A DNA stretch of 64,000 nt from Cordilura impudica. Its lineage: Eukaryota; Arthropoda; Insecta; Diptera; Scathophagidae. The DNA lies in NCBI GenBank assembly GCA_963682025.1, contig OY821518.1, positions 35,407,059 to 35,471,058 on the forward strand. Direction: 5' to 3'. The notes under the pieces are model-generated. The model worked only from the letters and a program-made list of their open reading frames with translations, ran no database searches and was not told the origin of the DNA. Each line of letters starts with the position of its first letter. The stretch's first letter is position 1. Of the stretch, positions 55,900-64,000 are shown piece after piece. The translations under genes and the position numbers were made by a program.

Positions 55900-56054
55900 T
55901 AGTTCCGCGAAGCCGAGTGGCTTGTCTGCAGATTCTAATTTTTGGCTAGTTTTTTTTTTTTTTGTAACGACACACCAAAGCCTCTGGTGGGAATCGAACC
56001 CACGACCCCCGCATGATAGACGAGCACGCTACCTACTCACCTACCGGGGCGCTT
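55900..56054 (-). mobile_element. tRNA-derived SINE, copy 2
   Basis: It has the same head as copy 1 with an intact B box GGTTCGATTCC. The anticodon arm reads CTCGC-CTATCAT-GCGGG, putting ATC at the anticodon place. The arm resembles tRNA-Gly or tRNA-Asp. The body is shorter, ending in CGGAACTAGGC and an A-run on the minus strand. Confidence 0.8.
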
Positions 56055-56735
56055 ACTATTAAGCAAAACCCAAGCTTAAGGATTCAAAATTAATTTTTAA
56101 TTAATTCGGTTCTTTATTTGCTTTCATCACTTTAGAAACTCAGGAATAAGAGAAACGGTGTCACAGCTTTCCTTGCCGTTCAATTGAATTACTATATAGT
56201 TTGGATTCCTTAAGAAAACCAAAATTTAATTAATTTTATACTAAAGAAATCATGCAAAGATATCTAAAAAATCAACAACAAAATTTAACGATTTTCTTAC
56301 GAAATCCTATATCAATTAGAATAATTCTTAAAAACTTTCGAAGCAATATGTATTATACATATATAAATTCAAAAAATACATATTTAAACTTTATTGCTTG
56401 TGATGTAACACAATGCTTCAAGTCCCTGAAAATTCCCGATTAAATTGACTTATGATTGCATAATTAACAAACGATTTCATTTAACAATTGCAGGGCTTTT
56501 ATACCTAAGGATGCTTTAGAAAATTTCGATTTAATTGAAGGCTTATAACCGAAGATTAAAAAGAATGTTTTCAAGGCTTTTCATTCTTATGACGACATCG
56601 AACTATTCTTGGCTAAGAAACCAATAATTACATCGCATAATTTAGTTTCATAATAATTAACTTATGCTTCATTTGAAATACCTAAAATTTAAAGTAGACC
56701 ACGGACCGAATACTTGTGGCATTTTATTTAAATAT
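56055..56735. other. No feature recognised
   Basis: AT-rich. The 63-codon frame at 56252-56443 has no support. Confidence 0.4.
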
Positions 56736-56739
56736 TTTT

Positions 56740-57170
56740 GTACCGTCCACCCCAGTAGGTGAAGGGTAAATATTATTGTGTCAATCTGCTTGTAATGCAT
56801 CGAAATAAATTCCGGAGATATCATAGACTATATATATTTTTGATTTCTATAAAAGGAGAAGTCAGTCTAACCGTTTCTGCTTGTCTCTTATTCTGTCTGT
56901 CTGTCTGCCTGTCTGTCTGTCTGTTGAAAACACTCTACGCAACAGGTTGAATAGGTCATACTGCTTAGGCTTAAAAAGTTCGTTCTTTCTAATCTGCAGC
57001 AATTTGGAATTACACTTGGAGCTTCAAGACTAAATAGGGGTCTGTCGAAAATATTCCCCAGTACGCAAGAGGTCGAGTAGGTTATACTACTTAGACTTAA
57101 AAAATTCGTTCATTCTAATCTAGAGCGGTTTGGAAGTACATTTTGAGCTTCTAGATCAAGTAGTTGAGAG
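56740..57170 (+). repeat. Repeat family H with a tandem duplication
   Basis: It opens GTACCGTCCACCCCAGTAGG and GTGAAGGGTAAATATTATTG, then a CTGTCTGT run (56895-56922). A ~95-bp block at about 56943-57037 (GGTCATACTGCTTAGGCTTA and AAAAGTTCGTTCTTTCTAAT) is repeated with changes at about 57069-57165, 126 bp on. No gene is visible. Confidence 0.6.
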
Positions 57171-57214
57171 AGATGGCATAAAATATTTTTTACGCAATAG
57201 AACATGTGTGTATA

Positions 57215-57400
57215 TTAGGGTGACAGCGGTTTGTATGAACAAATTTAGTTTTTCGAATCTAAAGGAGCGCCGCGCGGAATTTGGTGACATTTGGTCTAAA
57301 AAGTATTTGCTGCAAGTTTGGGCCAAATCGGACATCTTTAACACGAGGCGCAACGAGGTCAAAGGTGAAGTCATACAGAATATTCGAAAATATATGAAAA
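57215..57400 (+). repeat. Terminal fragment of family K
   Basis: AGGGTGACAGCGGTTTGTAT, then GCCAAATCGGACATC and CAACGAGGTCAAAGGTGAAG match the end of the K copies, mainly that at 63121 read in inverse. The 92-codon frame across it is not supported as a gene. Confidence 0.55.
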
Positions 57401-57696
57401 TTATATAATAAATAGCTTTAATTTATTTCGTGTATCGTGTAAATTGCTAAATCTTTTAATTTTTTTTTATAGAAATTTAAAATATTTTTTGTAATTAACC
57501 CAAAATATACCAGGGGGTCAAATTAACCCACTCAAAATTTTTGATTTTATTGTCATTTTAGACAGTTAATTCTTACTAACATATTCTTCATGTACATAAT
57601 CTGGACATGAAGAATATAAAAAAAAATCCAAAAAATTAAGTTAACACTATTGCTTCCACTAGATCGAAATGACCCGCAAAATTTATTATTTGAAAG

Positions 57697-60600
57697 CAGA
57701 GTTTAAAATTTAGCGTATCAAAAATGTTTGTTGAATATCTGCTAGCAAGATATATTCAACACATTAATTTTTCTCACATTGCTAGCAAGATATATTCAAC
57801 TGTGGTGATAGCATGCTACGAAATTATATTTATCTTCCACAGTTGCGTGCTGGCGCAGCAGTATTAGCATTTTGTTTGAATTTTGATATGTGCTGTGGTA
57901 GTCATATATGTTGCAATATTATATTCATTTTTATATATTTTGTTATTCTATGGTAATATTTAATATTGTATATTGTGCTGCTGTGGCTGTGGCAACACAT
58001 ACATTAACGTATGTACAAAGCATTAAAGTAAAGTTCGGGGAATCCCATTTATTTTTTTTAATGTAATATTCGCGTTTATTTTATTTTAGATAAAAGAGGA
58101 ATAATATGTTAGTATTAAATAAGTATCTCTCGTCTCTCGTTCAGGTCGTAGATTTTTTTTCGCATAAAATATACGCGTGTTATTTAAAACAAAATAAGTG
58201 TAAAATAAATAGAAAAACTAAATTGAAATGGAAGACATTCTAAAACACTACGAAAAAACTGATTTAGAAAATAGAGTTCAGTGCAAAATGTGCCATAAAA
58301 TACTTATTTCCGCAAGAAGCTTTAACTGGAAGGCCCATTTAAAAACCGCTCATAAATTAGAAATAACCTCGAATAAAAACAAGCTAAATAAAATTAAAAA
58401 ACATACTAATATAGTCAAAGCAAAAATAGAAATAAACAAACGTGAGGTTATACGATCATATGTAGGTTTGGTTACCGAGAACGGTGTACCATTTGATCTT
58501 CTAAATAGTGGAAACATGGAAAATTTATTAAAGCCGATAAGCAATGCTTTATCTATTGATGGAAACAAAATGTTTGCATTTAATGCAGATAATGCGAAAA
58601 AAATTTTGTGTAATTTGGTTGTTGAGCTTCGAAATTCCATAAAGAATGAATTGAGCAATAATCTTTTTTCAATCAAAATAGATAGCGCAACACGGTTAGA
58701 AAGAAGTATATTCGGAATAAGCGCTCAATACGGAAAAGACTCAGTGATAATATCTGGAATGATCGGAATGGTTGAGCTTAAAGGGACAGGTGCTACCACA
58801 GCAAAAAATTTGGCATTAGAAATTATTAAAACTTTAAACAAATATGACTTATCCTTAAATTAAGTCGTGGCTATCACTTCTGATAATGGCGCCAACATGA
58901 TTAAAACTACGTCGATATTATCACACTGTATCACAAAATATGACGATGAAGAAACTTATGTTGACAATGAAGAGTACATAAAAGTCATGGACCAAATAAA
59001 TGCAGATACCGATCTTAATATCGGAGAAATTATTATTTGTAGATGCGCTGCGCATACTGCACAACTCGTTGCTATTGATGTTATCAAAAAAAAAAACATG
59101 TTAGAATTTTTGTATTATAATGTCGCAATTTAGTAAAATATTTGCGTAAATCGTCGAAAGGATTTCGTGCTCTTTTTGAAACAAATAAATTAAATTTACC
59201 CAGAATAGATTGCCCTACCCGCTGGGGTTCTACTTTTAGAATGATTAAAGATGTACAATTAGTAAGCGCTGTAATCGAAAGTGCTGTTACAGCATGTGAT
59301 CTCGACGATAACTTTTGGATTAATATTGATGGGTTTGTACTCGTTTTTAGTCCACTAAATGGCATATTAATAAAATACCAAGAGGAAGCATTGAACTATG
59401 GAGACTTTTGTTACCAATGGATTAAGTGCAAGTTGCTGATACAGCAAATTGTCCAACAATCGGCAGATGAATCTGTTCCAAAAATTCTCGGTGATTCTTT
59501 GTTAAAAAGCATTGAAATTAGATCTGATAAATTGCTTGCAAATGAGGTTCTAAATGCTTATCTCTACATTGATCCAAGGTTTCAACATACTCTATCTAAT
59601 TCGAAAAAAAATTTGGCTGTTGGATATTTAAAAAAAGTTTGGGATAGATATGTTGGACTTAATAAAGAATATTCTGTAAGTTCGGAACAAATTGATGGCA
59701 ATAATAACGTTGACGATGATGATGATATTATAACAGCTTTTTTAAAACAAGACTTAATAGAAGACGAGAGTATAGTTACAAATGTTCATACCAAAATCGA
59801 AATGCTCAAGTTACCCTTTTTAAAAAGTAGTACATGCGTACTTAAATATTGGAAAGAGAGACGGTCGACTGATCCGGAATTATTTATTTTATGCAATATT
59901 GTGTTGAGCGTTTGAAATTTTAAATATTTTAAATATTTGAATATTAAAATATTTTTTGAATGTTAAATAAAATTAAGTTAACTTAAATTAAAAAATTAAT
60001 TACATTGTAATTGAGTGAGTTAAAAAAGTATTTAAAATTATCAATTAAATGTGTGATGGGTAATTTTTTTAAATTTTGCAGTTAATTTTTTTTTCATATT
60101 TTCGTGGGTGACAGTAGAAATAGCATTTTCATCATTAAGACTAGTTTTAACAGAAAGTAGGAACAGACTAAACCAAGAAAATCTTGAAAACATATTATTA
60201 GCGAAATTGAATTCAAATCTTCTTAATGAAGCAATTGATGAGATAACCAGTCTGCCAGAAAATGTTATGGAATAAGTTTATTTTTTTTATTACTATACCG
60301 TTTTGTTCCTTGTTAGTTATAGTGTTGATGAATAATTAATTTTTTTTTTTGTTTTTATCCATTTTTTATGTTGTCCTTAATTTTGTTTAAATGAATTTGT
60401 TTAATATGCTTTTTTATAATGTCTTATTTAAATCTTATTAATTTAAATAAAAACAAAATAAATATACACAGTATTACCAATTATTGGTTTTCATGGTGTT
60501 TATGATATGTTACCGATAAAAAATTTTTACCTTATAAAACCACAATCTTGTTAAAATATGGATCTTATTCTAATACACCATACTAAAACAACTCGATTTT

Positions 60601-60902
60601 GAATATACATAGTTTTATTAATATGCTCACCACAGCAGCAAGAAATATTTAATATTTTCATACCAACACATAATATCAAAAATGAATTCCACAGCACCAA
60701 ATAAATGAACTACGACAGCACTATAAAATTATACAAATAAAATGCAGCTATTGCTATGACAGCACACAATCAAAACAAAATACACATAAGAAATAATTTC
60801 ATAGTATAATGTGCCGACAGTTTGAATATATCTTGCACGTTGCTATTAAATCATGAAATTTATAGCAAATCACGACTACTACAGTATTAATTTTAAACTC
60901 TG
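57697..60902 (+). mobile_element. hAT element with exact 8-bp duplication
   Basis: The ends CAGAGTTTAAAATT (57697-57710) and AATTTTAAACTCTG (60889-60902) are perfect inverted repeats. TTTGAAAG lies outside both (57689-57696 and 60903-60910), an 8-bp target duplication as hAT elements make. Subterminal words GCAAGATATATTCAA occur at 57745 and 57785, and in inverse at 60822, with others built on CTGTGG and CAGCAG. These are likely transposase binding sites. Length is 3206 bp. Confidence 0.95.
58228..60275 (+). pseudogene. hAT transposase with BED zinc finger, broken
   Basis: It starts MEDILKHYEKT. A BED finger follows (CKMCHK, then HLKTAHK, residues ~18-45). IKIDSATRLERSIFGISAQY gives the first catalytic Asp. 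A TAA stop at 58861-58863 interrupts the frame just before VAITSDNGANM (second Asp), which continues in the same frame. CRCAAHTAQL lies at about 59040. A frameshift near 59120 leads to YLRKSSKGFRALFE and CPTRWGST (59142-59915). After ~190 bp of AT-rich non-coding sequence, the C-terminal dimerisation region reads VEIAFSSLR (catalytic Glu), then NRLNQENLENILLAKLN and a stop at 60275. The gap near 59912-60105 may be an intron or an insertion. Inactive as it stands. Confidence 0.9.
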
Positions 60903-60910
60903 TTTGAAAG

Positions 60911-61150
60911 TACTTTTATATTAATTTCAAGGCTGGCTTTTACTTTTATTTCTAATAAATTTCATATTAAATCACAGTATTAAGAAATTAGAGAATTCAT
61001 TAGTTTATGACAAGTTTTAAAAACAATTTAAAATTTTTAATAATTTTTAGAAAATTATTTTACAGCTCAAAATCTCTAGTTATGGAATATTGTTTTCTGT
61101 AGTTTTGTACCACCTGAAAAATTACAAAAAAAAACTAAATATTAGTACAA
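60911..61150. other. No feature recognised
   Basis: AT-rich flank between the hAT element and the next coding remnant. Confidence 0.4.
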
Positions 61151-61905
61151 TTAATAACAAAACAAAATAAATCCAAAAATTACTTTTAGTAAGTGTTGCT
61201 TTTGCTCCTCATCCTTCGTGATTTTACAATGGTATTCCTGTATAAGTCTAATCCCTCTTTCAGCACAATCGTTGACAAAACTTAAGCTTTTAACAATTTC
61301 TTTTCCTCTTTTAAATTCTTCATTAAATTCCCATATACGCGGGTCTTCTTTAAAGAAACCAGTAGTTATTTTAAATCGCTTAAAGACATTTTTTGTGTTG
61401 AATGCGAATAGATCTTCTAAAATTACAGAAAATTCTTTGGAAATGAAATCCTTAAAAGTTTCTTTTCTTAGGGGAAGCTTTTTTGGGATTTCTTCTTGCT
61501 CATCTCCAGATTCGCTAATAGACATTTGTGCCACCAATTTGCTTTTGGTTTTATAACTTACTCGGTCATCAAACAAAGCAAACCCAACAGATTCTTCGCT
61601 TAAATAATAGAGGTGGTTCAACATTTTAGAAAGTGCCTTTTCAGATATAACTATTTAGGTTTATATTTTTGTAGTTATCAAACCAAAACCGTGAATAACA
61701 TTTTACAATGAAGTCCGCAACCTCAATCAATCCATTCGGTTCCAAGTCTGTTAATTCTGGAAACTGATGACTAAAAATTATAATTTTAAGGCAATAAATA
61801 ACTTTAGCCATCCATCGAGCGTAGTGTACGGCATTGCAAAATTAATACCTCTCGGTGAGGTTCCACCCAGATATATTACAATTAGCTCCAAAAACTCCTT
61901 ATAGT
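61151..61905 (-). pseudogene. Element-like protein of unknown family, frameshifted
   Basis: The minus strand gives a 157-codon frame (61624-61151): LYYLSEESVGFALFDDRVS, an acidic loop, KDFISKEFSVILEDLF, FKEDPRIWEFNEEFKRG, FVNDCAERGIRLIQEY and QKQHLLKV. Upstream, to about 61905, another frame reads CNAVHYARWMAKVIYCLKII and FPELTDLEPNGLIEVADFIV, so a longer gene is broken by a shift near 61650. I have the impression that this motif order recurs in insect transposon-like predicted proteins, but I cannot name the family or a reaction. No inverted ends were found around it. Confidence 0.5.
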
Positions 61906-62259
61906 CGCATCTTGATTTGTATTATTGATTGTATTATTGATTGTACTGTGTAATTTTTACCATTTTTTTAAGAGTGTAATAATTGACCATTGTTCTCTAT
62001 TAAGTTTGGTGACACATTTTTATAATTGTTGAAAAAAATTTTAAAAATTAGTATATAAACTGTTAAATGTGATAGAAAAGTATTTAAAAACTTTCTACTA
62101 ACACCTTTTTGAGTGTAAAACTAAAAATATTGTGTTATATTTAAAGAAAAAATCACCTATGATTTGCAGCTTCAAATTTATCAGCAAGTTTTATCGAAAT
62201 CCTTCAGCAAATATATACTATTTCGATATTTTGTTTAAAAAAAATGTGAATCTCCTTAA
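61906..62259. other. No feature recognised
   Basis: AT-rich sequence between the coding remnant and family K copy 2. A doubled word TTGTATTATTGATTGTA lies at about 61917-61943. Confidence 0.4.
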
Positions 62260-63121
62260 ATTTGACCTTTGACCTTAAAGAGGGACATTTTATAGTCTTT
62301 CGATATAACCTTAACTTCCAAGATTGAGAACTTATATCAAGTAGTATAATATTTTGATAAAAGATATTTGAGATATGAAAACACCAAAAAGATGTAGCCT
62401 AAAATTGAAAAAATATGAAATATCACATTTTTCTTCAAATCCACTGAAATAAAAATGCTGCCCTCGCCAAATTAAGATCAGGAAACCCACAATTTTTGGC
62501 AATATTTGGCACTTATATTTTGCTAATAAGACTTTGAAGTCCCATCGCTGATTTCGCTAAATTTCTTGAACAAAATTTTAGAAAAAGTAAAATTTGGAAT
62601 TTTGAAATAGTGCTAAAAAATACGTACCGTTTTGGCATTAATTTAGAACGGCAGAACAATAGACGAAATGCAATATACTTTACATAAGATCATTTAGGGA
62701 TGAGGAGAATGCAAAAATGTTGCTGTTGTAAATTATTTCAATGTCTTTAAAAATGTGAGCTCGATTTTCTTAATCAAGTGGTCTGCGGCGCATATATTGC
62801 CTGGGGAACTTGATATAACTTGGCTCTTTTTCAACTGATAATAGATTTTGTTGTTTTATTAGAAAGATAATTTACTCTAGATTATGCGTTATTAATTAAT
62901 TTAATTGAAAGGCTATTATTAATATCAAAATTTTTGTGAAAAATTATTTTTTTTGATAATTTTCCCATATAAATGCATTTTTGAACTTTGAACTCAATGC
63001 GCGCCCAGAAAGCATTGTCCGATTTGGCTCAACTTTTGCGCACTAAAGTTTTAGATCCAATGTCACAATAACCCGACCCGCGCGCCTTGAAATTCCAAAA
63101 AAAAAAAAATGGCTGTCACCC
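62260..63121 (-). mobile_element. Family K element, copy 2
   Basis: It is an inverse copy of 31178-32140. Its right edge TGGCTGTCACCC (63110-63121) is the counterpart of the GGGTGA(C/G)AGC start. Core words shared in inverse are TAGAACGGCAGAACAATAGA, TTGTTGTTTTATTAGAAAGA and TTGCCTGGGGAACTTG. The left border is uncertain. Confidence 0.7.
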
Positions 63122-63139
63122 ATTTAAACAAACAAATTT

Positions 63140-64000
63140 TTGTTTGTGCATGAATCGCTGATAGACAAACAAAACACAAATGGCATCTCCATCTCGTGTG
63201 GAGATGCCAACTCGTGTGGAGGTGCCAGTCTCCCATCGGGCGCGTCCCCAGGTGGCGGATAGGGGGGGTTAGGATGACCCTAATGGCTCTAATACAACTG
63301 TTCACCGACAGTTGTAGAAGATTACTATTAGAGAGCATCTTAACTTAAAGATCATCGTAGTCAGGTAAAAGCTCCCTTTGTAACTAAAGATGTTTTTACA
63401 AGAGGACGTTGATTTTCGGGGTCATGCACTCCCCGCGGACCAAAAACTGGATAGGGGTGGTTCCCGAAAAGAAACCAACACATGGTTTAATGTCTACTAA
63501 AGATGAAAAAGTTACGGTGTAGAGCGTAAATAACCCAGTACCGGCGGCTAAGTGTGGTGAGCAAGCGGGCCCACAGTCGTTGAGATCAGTTGACTGCAAG
63601 TCCACTATGGAGGTGGGTAACTTGGCCTCTATAGATGGGTATGTTTAAAGAAAAATCCAAAATAAGGAGACTGAGGAATCGGAGACGAGAGGGAGCCTTG
63701 TGCAACCTCAACCTCACATGACAGGTTCGGATTCCGACGAATCGAATTCCTCAAACGAAGGTAACGACACAGTCATTGCCACACAGCCTAAACAGGCAAA
63801 TTCCGATGTGGAGAGATTTATGTAGGAGGGCATCGAATGCACTCGAAATAGCATATGACTGGGCACAACCGAGGGGTTTGAATGCGAACCCAGAGAAAAC
63901 TGAAATATGCCTCTTTACAAGGAAGACGAAAATAATCGACTTTGATGAACCTCGCTTCCAGGGCAAAACGATTAGAATCACACAGACGGTGAAATACCTT
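63140..64000 (+). mobile_element. LINE remains, internally deleted, continuing past the window
   Basis: A GC-richer segment. 63190-63800 looks like a 5' leader and ORF1 start (an acidic, Ser-rich frame reading GSDSDESNSSNEGNDTV-like near 63725). It passes directly into the middle of a reverse transcriptase. Most of ORF1, the endonuclease and the first half of the RT are missing, so the copy is deleted inside. Confidence 0.6.
63806..64000 (+). pseudogene. LINE reverse transcriptase, partial at window edge
   Basis: The frame reads RRASNALEIAYDWAQPRGLN, then ANPEKTEICLFTRKTKI and GKTIRITQTVKYL at the edge. The order ALxIAxxWAxxxGLxxNPxKTExxLFTxK...VKYL lies just after the YADD active site in LINE polymerases of the jockey/I/R1 type. 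Only this part is seen. Confidence 0.75.

Noticed and set aside
55900..56054. Functional tRNA gene
   Set aside because: The acceptor stem does not pair (GCGCCCC against the CCAGAGGC region), and the sequence continues into a SINE body and occurs twice.

Overview
This is eukaryotic DNA, very AT-rich and almost entirely made of transposable elements and their remains. The set of elements (piggyBac, Tc1/mariner, hAT, Transib, jockey- and R1-type LINEs, a Helitron with TC...CTAG ends, a tRNA-derived SINE, and repeats carrying GACGGACG-type runs followed by GGGTATA) points to a higher fly (Brachycera). I cannot name the species. I find no host gene: no long intact ORF, no rRNA, no functional tRNA and no CRISPR. 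The window is most likely a large intergenic, intronic or pericentromeric stretch.

Layout. 1-9.5 kb: a short element with TTGGGCAATTCACAA inverted ends (1958-2568), fragments of several non-coding repeat families (here called C, E, F, G and J), and a fold-back-like E element (7527-9315). 9.6-15.3 kb: a DNA transposon with ~30-bp inverted ends and a 4-bp target duplication, carrying a broken minus-strand transposase-like gene. A complete piggyBac element with exact TTAA ends is nested inside it. 15.5-18.5 kb: two copies of repeat family A in opposite orientation, the second split by a mariner-like element with exact TA ends. 18.5-25.9 kb: sparse sequence, then R1-type LINE remnants. 25.9-39.6 kb: more A, B, C, E, F, J and K repeats, a satellite with a repeated AAATCGCC word, and a ~1.9-kb AAAAATG-type low-complexity array holding an A copy. 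39.65-43 kb: a jockey-type LINE on the minus strand broken by two tandem A copies. 43-48 kb: repeats. 48.2-49.8 kb: a degenerate Transib (RAG1-related) transposase gene. 50-53.3 kb: another LINE fragment cut by a Helitron that carries a ~160-bp tandem array and a GC-rich minisatellite. 54.9-56.1 kb: two tRNA-derived SINE copies. 57.7-60.9 kb: a hAT element with exact 8-bp duplication. 61.15-61.9 kb: an unnamed element-like protein fragment. 62.2-64 kb: a K repeat and a LINE fragment running off the end.

How they relate. Nesting gives relative ages. piggyBac is younger than its 4-bp-duplication host. Mariner is younger than A copy 2. A copies 7 and 8 are younger than the jockey LINE. The Helitron is younger than the LINE at 50 kb. 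Every coding element shows stops or frameshifts, so none here looks able to move by itself.

The least explained signal is family A: nine substantial copies with a palindromic 5' end, a hairpin 3' end, no clear gene, and an internal ~153-bp periodicity suggesting origin by tandem amplification. Families B and H show a similar 125-140-bp internal periodicity.
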